Position numbers and translations under genes: made by a program
Notes under the pieces: generated by a model
What the model was told of the DNA's origin: nothing
The model's database searches: none
What the model saw: the letters and a program-made list of their open reading frames with translations, nothing else
Source: Pseudomonas sp. ZH-FAD
GTDB taxonomy: Bacteria > Pseudomonadota > Gammaproteobacteria > Pseudomonadales > Pseudomonadaceae
DNA: 64,000 nt
Reading direction: 5' to 3'
NCBI RefSeq assembly: GCF_002803095.1
Contig: NZ_PGLR01000003.1
Span: 124,001 to 188,000, forward strand
Shown: positions 7,750-15,961 of the stretch, piece after piece
Numbering within the stretch: position 1 is the first letter of the stretch
Layout of the letters: each line of letters opens with the position of its first letter

Positions 7750-8402
7750 TTGTCCACCAGATAACCGACGCCGCGCACCGTGCGGATCAGCTCCGGAAAG
7801 AATTTCTTGCGCAAGTGATGCACGTGCACCTCCAGGGCGTTGCTTTCCACTTCCTCATCCCAGCCGTAGAGCGCCTGTTGCAGTTTGTCGCGGGTCAGCA
7901 CACGACCGGGCTGGATCAGCAACTCGTGCAGCAGGAGAAATTCCTTGCGCGGCAGGTTGATGACCTGGCCCTGGTATTCGACCACCTGGCTGGCGGGGTC
8001 GAGACTGATGCCGCGGTATTCCAGCGCCGGTTGCGGGCGCTGGAAGCTGCGCCGCAGCAGAGCACGCAGGCGTGCCTTGAGCTCGGCGACATCGAAGGGC
8101 TTGACCAGGTAGTCGTCGGCGCCAGCATCGAGACCCGCAATGCGGTCGCCGGTGGCGTCACGTGCGGTGAGCACCAGCACTGGTACCGGGTTGGCCGCTG
8201 CGCGCAGGTGCTTGAGGACCTGCAGGCCGTCCATGCGCGGCAGGCCGAGGTCGAGAATGGCCAGCTCGAAACTCTCGTGGCTCAGCGCATGCAGCGCGCT
8301 GGCGCCGTCCTGCAGCCAGTCCACGGTGTAGCCTTCGGGTTTCAGCGCGGTGCGAATGCCTTCGCCCAGGGCCTGATCGTCTTCGACGAGAAGAATGCGC
8401 AT
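7746..8402 (-). CDS. OmpR-family response regulator, QseB/PmrA-like
   Basis: The 218-residue regulator has a receiver domain starting MRILLVEDDQ with phosphoacceptor Asp51 in ILDLGLP and the conserved Lys in VKPFD. A winged-helix DNA-binding domain follows (NLPRKEFLLLHELL, SNALEVHVHHLRKK, IRTVRGVGYLVDK). It most resembles the QseB/PmrA/TctD branch. ATG 8402 is preferred because CAGGAG sits five bases upstream; the GTG six bases earlier overlaps that site. A TTAA-N7-TTAA box of the PmrA type at 12705-12719 in front of the operon is its probable target, giving autoregulation. Confidence 0.92.
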   Translation of the reverse strand: MRILLVEDDQALGEGIRTALKPEGYTVDWLQDGASALHALSHESFELAILDLGLPRMDGLQVLKHLRAAANPVPVLVLTARDATGDRIAGLDAGADDYLVKPFDVAELKARLRALLRRSFQRPQPALEYRGISLDPASQVVEYQGQVINLPRKEFLLLHELLIQPGRVLTRDKLQQALYGWDEEVESNALEVHVHHLRKKFFPELIRTVRGVGYLVDK

Positions 8403-8420
8403 GGTCACTCCTGCAGAGGG

Positions 8421-9071
8421 TTACTGGAGTTTACCTGTCACCTGCTGCAAAAGCGCTGCGGCTTCTGCGCGGCGTCCCTGGTCGGCCAGTTCACGGCCAG
8501 GGCGATCCTTGGCTGCCAGGGCCTTTTCCAGCACGGCGCGAGACTCCTCGTAGCGCTTCTGCCGTTGCAGGAAGTCGCCATAGAAGTAGTTCGGGTCGAT
8601 GCCGTCCGGGTTGATCGCCAGGGCTTGCTTGAGCATCTTCTCGGCCTGTTCATCGTCGCCGAAGCCGATCGGCCAGCCCGGTACCTGGTAGTAGAGACTG
8701 CCGAGGCTGGTATAGGCCGAGCCGGCCAGCGCCTGTGGGTCGATGGCCAGCGCCTGCTCCAGGTTGGTTTTGGCCTCCTTGACCAGGCCCAGTGCACCAA
8801 GACCGCCTTTGGCGCCAGCCTGGGTGCTGAGGATGATGCCGCGCCAGATCAGCAGCTCAGGTGCCTTGGGCTCGCTGGTCAGCGCGGCATCGACCTGGCT
8901 GACGAGCTTGGCGAAGGCCTCTTCGCGCTGCTTCTCCGGCGTCTGGTAGTTGATCTCGGCCCAGCGCGTCTGCAACTGGTGCAACTGCGCTTCGCCCCCT
9001 TCACTGAGGGCGAAGGCGGGCAGGGTGGCGAAACCAAGCGTGGCAATGATCAGGGTACGCAGTGCGTTCAC
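8421..9071 (-). CDS. Exported TPR-repeat protein
   Basis: This 216-residue protein has a Sec signal peptide (MNALRTLIIATLGFATLPAFA) and then tetratricopeptide-like helices, for example KTNLEQALAIDPQAL, AEKMLKQALAINPDG and RYEESRAVLEKALAA. It should be periplasmic and act as a binding scaffold. Ten bases separate it from the upstream SDR gene and 18 from the downstream response regulator, so it belongs to the same operon. It may sense or handle the product of the enzymes for the adjacent kinase, but that is inference. No catalytic motif is visible. Confidence 0.85.
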   Translation of the reverse strand: MNALRTLIIATLGFATLPAFALSEGGEAQLHQLQTRWAEINYQTPEKQREEAFAKLVSQVDAALTSEPKAPELLIWRGIILSTQAGAKGGLGALGLVKEAKTNLEQALAIDPQALAGSAYTSLGSLYYQVPGWPIGFGDDEQAEKMLKQALAINPDGIDPNYFYGDFLQRQKRYEESRAVLEKALAAKDRPGRELADQGRRAEAAALLQQVTGKLQ

Positions 9072-9081
9072 GGGGTTGTCC

Positions 9082-9873
9082 TCAGTGTTTATGACGGGCG
9101 AAGCGTTGGATGATCGGCAGCTGCTTGCGCAGGGCCTGGTCGACCACGCGTGGCAGCAGGCCGTTGAGGCGCACGAACAGGCGTTCCGGCCAGCCCAGGT
9201 AGCGCTCTTCCTGCTCGTGGCGGATGGCTTGCAGCAATTCGGCCGCGACTTTTTCCGGATCGTCCATGGCCACGCCCAGCTCGTCGTTCATCGCCACCAC
9301 GCTGGGGGCGTTCATCGGCGTACGGGTGGCGCGTGGGGCGAAATAGAGGACGCGCACATTGGTGTCGGCCAGCTCGCGGCGCAGCGCCTCGGAGAAACCG
9401 CGCAGGGCGAACTTGCTGGCGCAGTAGGCGGCGAAGCCTGGGTAGCCGATGGTGCCGAAAGTGGAGCCGACGTTGATCACCAGGGCACGCCGTTGCGCCC
9501 GCAACAATGGCAGCAGGCGCTGGGTCAGCTGCAGCGTGGCGGTGACGTTGAGGCCGATCAGCTCGGCGATCTGCTGCTCGTCCTGCTGGTCGAGCAGGCC
9601 GAAGCGGTTGACCCCGGCCGCGTTGATCAGGCAGTTCAGCCCGCCGAAGTTCTGCGCGGCGGCGACCAGTGCATCACGCCCGGCGCGGCTGGCGATATCG
9701 GCCTGGACCGTTTGCACGTTCTGCGGGAAGCGTTGCAACAGCGGTTGCAGGGGCTCCAGACGACGGCCCACCAGCAGCAGATGGGCACCCTCGCTGGCCA
9801 GACGTTGGGCCAGGGCCAGGCCGATACCGCCACTGGCGCCGGTGAGCAGGGCACGGCAATCCGTTGGTTGCAT
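9082..9873 (-). CDS. SDR family oxidoreductase
   Basis: The product is a 263-residue classical short-chain dehydrogenase with ALLTGASGGIGLALAQRL at the N-terminus, NAAG near the middle and the catalytic set Ser (NVGSTFG), Tyr and Lys (YCASKFALRG). Cofactor and substrate are not determined by the sequence. ATG 9873 is chosen because the Rossmann motif begins nine residues later and GAGGAG lies upstream; the frame is open further upstream but overlaps the preceding gene. It starts four bases after the oxidase stop. In this operon it probably reduces or oxidises an acyl-derived intermediate. Confidence 0.88.
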   Translation of the reverse strand: MQPTDCRALLTGASGGIGLALAQRLASEGAHLLLVGRRLEPLQPLLQRFPQNVQTVQADIASRAGRDALVAAAQNFGGLNCLINAAGVNRFGLLDQQDEQQIAELIGLNVTATLQLTQRLLPLLRAQRRALVINVGSTFGTIGYPGFAAYCASKFALRGFSEALRRELADTNVRVLYFAPRATRTPMNAPSVVAMNDELGVAMDDPEKVAAELLQAIRHEQEERYLGWPERLFVRLNGLLPRVVDQALRKQLPIIQRFARHKH

Positions 9874-9877
9874 GACC

Positions 9878-10537
9878 TTACTCCTCGCCAGCCAGCGGCA
9901 GGCTGCGGAACATGTCGCCGTACAGGCGGTAGACGACCTTGGCGGTATGCACCACGGCAGCCTTGTCATCGTCGTCGTCCAGTTGGTTCATCAGCTTCTT
10001 GAAGAACTCGATGTGCTCCAGGTCCAGGCTGCCGTGGGAGTTGAGGTAGCTGAAGGCTTTGTTCGGCAACTGCAGCTTGTCCTGGATGATGCCGGCGGCC
10101 CGGGTGGCCAGGGCGATGCTAGTGCCTTCGAGCACGTTGACCATACCGAAGAAGCTCACCGGGTTGTGCCGGGCGATGCGGTCGTAGACGTAGGCCACCA
10201 TCAGTTCGGTGGACATGTGCGGGGTGCCATGGCGCACCGCTTCCTTGTCGGCGCCGCAGGCGGCGATGTCACCCAGCACCCACTCCTGGTGGCCGGTTTC
10301 TTCCTCGATGTACTCGGCGATGGCTTCGCGCAGCCACTCCAGGCGTTCCGGCAGGCGCGCGCCGCAGGCCATCAGCAGCGGCACGGTGTGCTTGACGTGG
10401 TGGTAGGCCTCGGTGAGGAAGGCGATGTAGCTGTGCAGCGCCACCTGGCCGGTCATGGCCTGCTGGATGATTGGTGCGCCGAGCAGGTAGTCGCGCTCGG
10501 CTTGGGTCTGCTCCAGCAGGGATTCGTAGAAATTCAT
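9878..10537 (-). CDS. TenA/heme-oxygenase-like iron-containing redox enzyme
   Basis: This 219-residue all-helical protein matches the TenA/PqqC-like iron-containing redox enzyme family. Candidate metal ligands sit where heme-oxygenase-like di-iron oxidases place theirs: Glu43 in LTEAYHH, Glu80 and His83 in EEETGHQEW, Glu137 in NVLEGTS, and His168, Asp172 and His175 in SHGSLDLEH. Members of this superfamily perform N-oxygenation, oxidative C-C cleavage or fatty-acid decarboxylation. Its ATG overlaps the stop of the acyl-adenylating gene (ATGA), so an acyl intermediate is a likely substrate. AAGGAG precedes the start by eight bases. A purely regulatory TenA role is less likely given the conserved ligands. 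Confidence 0.85.
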   Translation of the reverse strand: MNFYESLLEQTQAERDYLLGAPIIQQAMTGQVALHSYIAFLTEAYHHVKHTVPLLMACGARLPERLEWLREAIAEYIEEETGHQEWVLGDIAACGADKEAVRHGTPHMSTELMVAYVYDRIARHNPVSFFGMVNVLEGTSIALATRAAGIIQDKLQLPNKAFSYLNSHGSLDLEHIEFFKKLMNQLDDDDDKAAVVHTAKVVYRLYGDMFRSLPLAGEE

Positions 10538-11982
10538 GCGTGTACTCCTTCGGCCATAAACGCTTCGATGGCGGCTTGGTAATGGGTGAACAGAGCGGCG
10601 CGGCGCAGCCGACCATTGGCCGTGGCCAGGTCGTTGCTCGTGCTGAAGGGTTCGCTGGCACGCAGCCAGTGGTGCACGCGGGCGTAGTCCGGCAGGCCGT
10701 GATTGACGGCGTCCACGGCGTCCTGCAACTGCGCATCGGGGGTATTGGCGAAGCGCGGCACCAGCACCGCGACGTTGGCCGGCAGCGCCTCGCCGTGCAG
10801 CCAGGCCTGGGCGATGGGCAACTGCTGCACCAGCTCGGACTCGACCCATTCCGGGTTGACGTTGCGCCCGAAGGCGGTAATGAACTGATGTTTCTTGCGC
10901 CCGTGCAGCACCAGGAAGCCTTGCTCGAAATGACCGAGGTCGCCGCTGCCCAGCCATTCGCCTTGCGGCGCTGGTTCACCGAGGTAGCCGAGCATGCGCG
11001 CGCCCTTTACCAGCACTTCGCCATCGTCCGCCAGGGTCACCTGCAGGTGGCCAAGCGGCTGGCCGGTACTGCCGATGCGGCGCTGTTCGGGCGTGTTCAG
11101 GCACACCACCGAGGCGCACTCGGACAGCCCGTAACCTTCGAAGATCGGTAGATCCAACGCGTCGGCGCGCTCCAGCAACTGCACGGAAACCCGGCCGCCA
11201 CCGACGGCGACGAAACGCAGCGAGGTCGGCACCGGCAGCTTGCGCTCGGCCGCGCTGACCAGCGCCAGTAGCAACTGCGGCAGCAGTATCAGGCTGTGCG
11301 GCTGGGCGGCGTGCAGCGCCTGGAGAAAGCGCGCCAGGTCGAAGCCGCTGGCGCCGGTCAGGCCGATCTGCGCCATCGGCATCAACTCCACCCGCGCGCC
11401 GGCCAGCAGCGGCGCGTAGACGCCGGCGATGTTCTCCAGCAGGGTCGCCAGCGGCAGGATGCACAGGTGCCGTTGCACCTCGCGGCTGGCGCTGGCCTTG
11501 ACCAGGCTGTCGGCCACTGCCAGTTGAGTGTTCAGATCCAGGCACACGCCCTTGGGCTGGCCGGTGGTGCCGGAGGTGTAGGTGATCTTGCAGGTGCCCG
11601 GATGCAGCTCGGCAGGCTGCGCGACCGTGCGGCGATAAATATCGTTTTCCGCTCTGACGAAGCCGGGGGCACCAGCGCCGATCAGGCAGTCGATGCCGGC
11701 ACTGTCGAGCACATGGCGTTGCTGCTCGGCGGAGAAGAACCCCGGTACCGGCACGCAGACCAGGCCGGCATGCAGCGCCGCCAGATCCCACAGCACCCAG
11801 TCGATGCCATTGTCCAGCGCCAGTGCCACGCGCTGGGCTCCGACGGCACGCAGGCGCCTACCGCGCATGGCGACCGCGCCGAGCAGTTCGACATAGGTCA
11901 GGGTTCGTTCGCCTTCGGCCAGGGCGATGTGCGGGCCGAACTCGCCGAGGCGGGTGAAGAAGGATTCAGCTGCAGACCACAT
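10534..11982 (-). CDS. AMP-dependent acyl ligase (adenylate-forming)
   Basis: This 482-residue ANL-superfamily enzyme carries the phosphate-binding core TYTSGTTGQPKG (residues 134-145), the adenine motif FEGYGLSECAS and the ATP-binding GSGDLG. It should adenylate a carboxylic acid, probably a fatty or aryl acid, for transfer to CoA or a partner. In the C-terminal subdomain the usual catalytic Lys is replaced by Arg (TANGRLRR), so full thioesterification chemistry is not certain. ATG 11982, with GGAGG about nine bases upstream, is the best start; it overlaps the 3' end of the hemolysin-family gene by 17 bases. The next gene overlaps by four bases. Confidence 0.9.
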   Translation of the reverse strand: MWSAAESFFTRLGEFGPHIALAEGERTLTYVELLGAVAMRGRRLRAVGAQRVALALDNGIDWVLWDLAALHAGLVCVPVPGFFSAEQQRHVLDSAGIDCLIGAGAPGFVRAENDIYRRTVAQPAELHPGTCKITYTSGTTGQPKGVCLDLNTQLAVADSLVKASASREVQRHLCILPLATLLENIAGVYAPLLAGARVELMPMAQIGLTGASGFDLARFLQALHAAQPHSLILLPQLLLALVSAAERKLPVPTSLRFVAVGGGRVSVQLLERADALDLPIFEGYGLSECASVVCLNTPEQRRIGSTGQPLGHLQVTLADDGEVLVKGARMLGYLGEPAPQGEWLGSGDLGHFEQGFLVLHGRKKHQFITAFGRNVNPEWVESELVQQLPIAQAWLHGEALPANVAVLVPRFANTPDAQLQDAVDAVNHGLPDYARVHHWLRASEPFSTSNDLATANGRLRRAALFTHYQAAIEAFMAEGVHA

Positions 11983-12655
11983 CGGGCATGTCCTCCAGGG
12001 CATAGAGTGGTTGGTGGCCGAGACGGGGGTAGGCGCCCAGCTGCAGCAGGCGCTGGTGGCCGCCATGAATGTCGCCGGCCATGACCAGCGGACGGTTGTC
12101 GTAGTAACTGCCCCAGTCGGGCAGCTCATCGCCCATGCGCGCCGGATCGGCTTCGCCGAGGGCGATGGGGGTCAGGCCCAGGCGCTGGAAGCTGTTGAGC
12201 AGGGGCGGCGTGCCGGTGAAAGTGACCCAGCGAAAACCCAGGGCCACCAGCAGATCGGTCAGCGCGACGATCAATAGGCGCGCCGCGCCGGGGCTGTCGG
12301 CGGCCAGATTGCCGACTTCCACCAACTCGCCACGGCCCGGCGCGCTGTTGCCCAGGCGCGCACCGATGGCGCTCTCGATCGGCTCGTCCAGATAGCGCTC
12401 GAGAAACAGCGGCCCACTGTTGCCACTGCGCACGCCCACTGCGCCGAGCAACTGACCGGTCTGGTTTTCCAGGCCGAACAGGCAGGGCATGAAATGGCGG
12501 ATGCGCGCGCCGTGCTGCAGCTCGAAGCGCTGGCGGATGAACTGCTCCAGGGCAATGCGACGTGCGCTGTCAGGGGAGGCCAGGTGGAGTTCGTAGCTGT
12601 CGCCGCGCCCGATGCGGGCAACGGGACGATCGTGCTGCGCCCAGGGTAGTTCCAT
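11966..12655 (-). CDS. Thermostable hemolysin family protein (GNAT-like)
   Basis: The 229-residue product belongs to the thermostable hemolysin family named after a Vibrio protein. No signal peptide or membrane segment is visible, which argues against a secreted pore. The region VRSGNSGPLFLERYLDEPIE, followed by LVEVGNLAA and GFRWVTFTGTPPLLNSFQRLGL, is laid out like GNAT-fold N-acyltransferases including LuxI-type synthases, so acyl transfer is an attractive inference. It is the first gene of the seven-gene operon and overlaps the acyl-ligase gene, which could supply its acyl donor. The hemolysin name should not be taken as its function. Confidence 0.8.
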   Translation of the reverse strand: MELPWAQHDRPVARIGRGDSYELHLASPDSARRIALEQFIRQRFELQHGARIRHFMPCLFGLENQTGQLLGAVGVRSGNSGPLFLERYLDEPIESAIGARLGNSAPGRGELVEVGNLAADSPGAARLLIVALTDLLVALGFRWVTFTGTPPLLNSFQRLGLTPIALGEADPARMGDELPDWGSYYDNRPLVMAGDIHGGHQRLLQLGAYPRLGHQPLYALEDMPDVVCS

Positions 12656-12703
12656 GCTCGGAACCTCTGTGATGAACCTGGGGGCGATTGTGTGAGGGGC
12701 TGG

Positions 12704-12720
12704 CTTAACGCTGTATTAAG
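12704..12720 (-). promoter_or_regulatory. PmrA/QseB-type response-regulator box TTAA-N7-TTAA
   Basis: Read on the minus strand the site is CTTAATACAGCGTTAAG, two TTAA-centred half sites spaced as in PmrA boxes (YTTAAK-N5-YTTAAK), with one mismatch. It lies 49 bases upstream of the first operon ATG. CACAAT at 12692-12687 could be the -10 element, which would place the box over the -35 region, the normal geometry for activation by PmrA-like regulators. The operon encodes such a regulator. Confidence 0.55.
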
Positions 12721-12866
12721 ACTTTGCAAAATGTTTCGGGCGCTGCGCTATCGCGAATGCATGTGTATTGATGTTCATGGGCTGGTGAGCGGATAAGGTT
12801 CGCGCTGAGCAGGCCATCGCTGTCAGGATCGGCAGTCGAATGTTTTTAGGCATTCAGGGAGGAAAA

Positions 12867-13912
12867 ATGACGCAAGCCAAGGCTGACCCCAAGCTGCAAC
12901 CTCTGCTCACCGAACTGGCCGAGCTGATCCGCCAGGCGCGGCAGCAGGCCGTGCGTGCCGTGGATACGATTCAGGTGCAAACCTGCTGGGAAATCGGCTG
13001 GCATATCGTTGAATTCGAGCAGGGTGGGCAGGCGCGTGCAGCCTACGGCAAGAAGCTGCTGCCGACGTTGGCCAGTGAGCTGACGGCTGAGTTCGGTAAG
13101 GGTTCGATGCCTCTAACCTGCGCTACATGCGTCTGTTCTACCAAGCTTTTCCGATTCGTGACGCACTGCGTCACGAATTGAGCTGGACGCACTATCGCAC
13201 CCTGCTCAGGGTAGACAGCGACAGTGCACGGCAGTGGTACATGAATGAAGCCGCTACGCAGAACTGGAGCACCCGTGCGCTGGAGCGGCAGATCGGCACG
13301 CTGTATTACGAACGCCTGCTGGCCAGCCAGGATCGCGCGGCGGTCGAGCAGGAGGCGGCGAGCAAGCTGCAGGCCCTGGGCAAGAGCCCGCGTGAGTTCG
13401 TGCGCGATCCGGTGCTGCTGGAGTTCCTCGGCCTGCCCAATGCTGGCACCATGTTGGAGGGCGAGCTGGAGCAGGCGCTGATCGACCAGTTGCAGAGCTT
13501 TCTGCTGGAACTGGGCAAGGGTTTCGCCTTCGTCGGCCGGCAGCAGCGCATCAGCACCGAGAGCAAGGATTTCTACATCGACCTGGTGTTCTACAACTAC
13601 CTGCTCAAGTGCTTCGTCATTTTTGATCTCAAGCGCGGCGAGCTGACCCATCAGGACATCGGCCAGATGGACATGTACGTGCGCATGTTCGATGACCTCA
13701 GGCGCGGCCCGGAAGACGGCCCGACCGTGGGCATCATCCTCTGTGCGCAGAGGGATGCGTCCGTGGTGCGTTATTCGGTGCTGCAGGGCAGCGAGCAACT
13801 GTTCGCCAGCAAATACAAGCTGGTGTTACCCAGTGAAGAAGAGCTACGAGCCGAGCTGGATCGGGAGCGAGCGCGGCTGGCCGAGCAACGTGGGCTGTAC
13901 TGGGTTCACTGA
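12867..13912 (+). pseudogene. YhcG/DUF1016-type PDDEXK nuclease domain protein, frameshifted
   Basis: Two frames together make one YhcG family protein of about 348 residues. The N-terminal part (from ATG 12867, after GGGAGG) covers the DUF1016 helical domain (LAELIRQARQQAVRAV, CWEIGWHIVEFEQ). The C-terminal part has the PDDEXK nuclease domain (FYIDLVFYNYLLKCFVIFDLKRG). The frame breaks at about 13103, where GGTTCGATGCC would need one extra T to give the expected KGFDASNLRYMRLFYQ continuation. Restoring that T joins both parts without another defect. It is either a recent inactivating deletion or a sequencing error in a T run. Homologues act in DNA metabolism, often near restriction systems; none is seen here. 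Confidence 0.85.
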
Positions 13913-13979
13913 GCTGGGAGGGGGTTGTGCATCAGGGCACCGAGCGGCTGGCAGGCTCGGCCCCCGGGCCTGAGGATAT

Positions 13980-14378
13980 TCAGCCGACCTGCGCAATCCA
14001 GTCATTGAGGTTGTAGTAGTTGCTGATGCGCGCGACCTTGCCATTCTTGATCTCGAAGAAGGCGCCGGCCGGCAGCACATAGGTCTGGCCATTGGCCGGC
14101 GGCAGGCCTTCGTCGTCGGCCAGGTATTCACCGTGCACCACGAACTCGGCGGCGGCGCGGTCGCCGGCGGCGTTCTGCATCACCACGATATCGGCCAGGC
14201 GCTCGCGGTAGCAGCGGTTCATCTTGTCCATGAAAGTGGCGAAGGTGGCCTTGCCGACCTGGCGCTCGCCCTGGTTGATGTCGTGCACCACGTCCTCGGC
14301 CAGCAGGTCGAGGAAGGTGGGCATGTCGCCGGCGTTGAAGGCGGCGTAGTAGGCCTGAACCAGTTCGGTGGCGGTCAT
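13980..14378 (-). CDS. Nuclear transport factor 2-like / ketosteroid isomerase-related protein
   Basis: This 132-residue protein has the NTF2-like cone fold signature: the N-terminal helix TELVQAYYAAFNAGDMPTFLDLLAEDVVHDIN followed by beta strands ending in FFEIKNGKVARISNYYNLNDW. Family members are small-molecule isomerases, hydratases or binding proteins, and the Asp/His pair in the first segment could be catalytic, but the substrate is unknown. It is transcribed divergently from the GNAT gene, with about 110 bases between them that must hold both promoters. Confidence 0.85.
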   Translation of the reverse strand: MTATELVQAYYAAFNAGDMPTFLDLLAEDVVHDINQGERQVGKATFATFMDKMNRCYRERLADIVVMQNAAGDRAAAEFVVHGEYLADDEGLPPANGQTYVLPAGAFFEIKNGKVARISNYYNLNDWIAQVG

Positions 14379-14489
14379 GGCTAAGTTCCTTTCGTAGCGT
14401 GGTTAGTGGTTGCTTGGCCCGCATGATAAGTTCGCCGTTTACCGCTGGTATAGCTACTGGCGTCACCCTGTTGCTGGCGAGCGACTGCA

Positions 14490-15080
14490 ATGGATATCCG
14501 ACTGTTGCGGGGAGCGGAGATCGAACCCCATATCGACGACCTCGCGCGTCTGCGCATCCAGGTGTTCCGCGAGTTTCCCTACCTCTACGACGGCAACCTC
14601 GACTACGAGGCCGAGTACCTGGCCACCTATGTGCGCAGTGCCGATAGCCTGTGCGTGCTGGTGCGTGACGAGGGCCGTGTGGTCGGCGCTTCCACCGCGC
14701 TGCCGCTGCAGGATGAAACCGAGGAATTCCAGCAGCCGTTCGTTGCCGCGGGCTGGAACCCGGCGCGGATCTTCTACTGCGCCGAGTCGGTGGTGTTGCC
14801 GGCCTGGCGCGGCCGTGGCCTGGGCGTGCGCTTCTTCGCCGAGCGCGAGGCCCACGCACGGCGCCTGGGCCGTTTCGACTGGTGCGCCTTCTGCGCCGTG
14901 CAGCGCGCGGCCGATCACCCGCGCTGGCCCGCCGATTACCAGCCGCTGGATGCCTTCTGGGCACGCCGCGGCTACCGTCATCACCCCGAGTTGCACACCC
15001 AGTACCACTGGCGCGACCTGGACGAAGCCGAAGAATCGGCCAAGCCCATGTCGTTCTGGTTGAAGGAGCTTGCCTCATGA
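14490..15080 (+). CDS. GNAT family N-acetyltransferase
   Basis: The 196-residue protein has a GNAT fold with the acetyl-CoA-binding motif VVLPAWRGRGLGVRFFAEREAHAR (motif A, about residues 97-119) and beta strands before it (SLCVLVRDEGRVVGAST). The acceptor is unknown. Its stop overlaps the start of the nitrilase-family gene (ATGA), and fusions of GNAT and carbon-nitrogen hydrolase domains occur in other bacteria, so the two products probably act on the same compound. ATG 14490 has only a weak GAGCGA upstream. Confidence 0.85.
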   Translation: MDIRLLRGAEIEPHIDDLARLRIQVFREFPYLYDGNLDYEAEYLATYVRSADSLCVLVRDEGRVVGASTALPLQDETEEFQQPFVAAGWNPARIFYCAESVVLPAWRGRGLGVRFFAEREAHARRLGRFDWCAFCAVQRAADHPRWPADYQPLDAFWARRGYRHHPELHTQYHWRDLDEAEESAKPMSFWLKELAS

Positions 15081-15961
15081 TCAAGGTTGCTGCCTGCCAG
15101 TACCACATCGAGTTGTTCACCTCCTGGGATGCCTACACCGAGCACCTCACCACCTTGTGCGAGGAAGCTGCCGGGCAGGGCGCTGAACTGTTGCTGCTGC
15201 CGGAGTACGCCGGCCTGGTGCTGACCGGCCAGTTATCGGAAGCCGAGCGTGGAGACCTACACGGCTCCATCGCCGGTATCCAGCCGCTGCTGCCGCGCTG
15301 GCTGGAGTTGTGCGAGGGCCTGGCGCGGCGCTTGAATCTCTACCTGCAACCCGGTTCGGTGGCCGTGCTGGATGACGACGGCATCTACCGCAACCGCGCC
15401 TGGCTGTTCGGCCCGGACGGCTGCCTGGGCACTCAGGACAAGCTGATCATGACCCGCTTCGAGCTGGAGCAGTGGCATATCGCGGCGGGTAGCGGGCTGA
15501 AGGTGTTCGATACCGCGCTGGGCAAGTTGGGCATCCTGATCTGCTACGACAACGAATTCCCCTTGCTGGCCCATACCCTGGCTGAGGCGGGCGTCGATCT
15601 GATCCTCGCGCCCAGTTGCACCGACACCGTGGCCGGTTTTCACCGTGTACGCATCGGCGCCCAGGCCCGTGCGCTGGAGAACCAGATCGCCGTGCTGCAT
15701 TCGCCCACCGTCGGCCTGGCGCCCTGGTCGCCATCGCTCGACGAAGGCTACGGTCGCGCCTCGCTGTACGTGCCGTCGGACTACGGCATGCCGGCCAGCG
15801 GTATCGTCGCCGAGAGCGAGGAGTTGTGCCCCACGCGTAGCCACTGGCTGATCTGCGAACTGGACCTGGATGAAGTGCGCCGCGTACGCGAGCAAGGCCA
15901 GGTGTTCACCCGCCGCGACTGGCCGCGGCAGTTCGACGACGGCCGGCTGGTGCTGCGTTGA
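15077..15961 (+). CDS. Carbon-nitrogen hydrolase (nitrilase superfamily)
   Basis: This 294-residue enzyme has the nitrilase-superfamily triad: Glu43 in LLPEYAG, Lys122 in TQDKLIMTRFE and Cys156 in ILICYDNEFP. It hydrolyses an amide or nitrile; the substrate is not evident. The N-terminus MIKVAACQYHIELF fits the family start, and the ATG at 15077 overlaps the GNAT stop by four bases. Its own stop overlaps a TTG start of the ZapE gene. The linkage suggests a short acetylation/deamidation route or metabolite-repair function. Confidence 0.9.
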   Translation: MIKVAACQYHIELFTSWDAYTEHLTTLCEEAAGQGAELLLLPEYAGLVLTGQLSEAERGDLHGSIAGIQPLLPRWLELCEGLARRLNLYLQPGSVAVLDDDGIYRNRAWLFGPDGCLGTQDKLIMTRFELEQWHIAAGSGLKVFDTALGKLGILICYDNEFPLLAHTLAEAGVDLILAPSCTDTVAGFHRVRIGAQARALENQIAVLHSPTVGLAPWSPSLDEGYGRASLYVPSDYGMPASGIVAESEELCPTRSHWLICELDLDEVRRVREQGQVFTRRDWPRQFDDGRLVLR

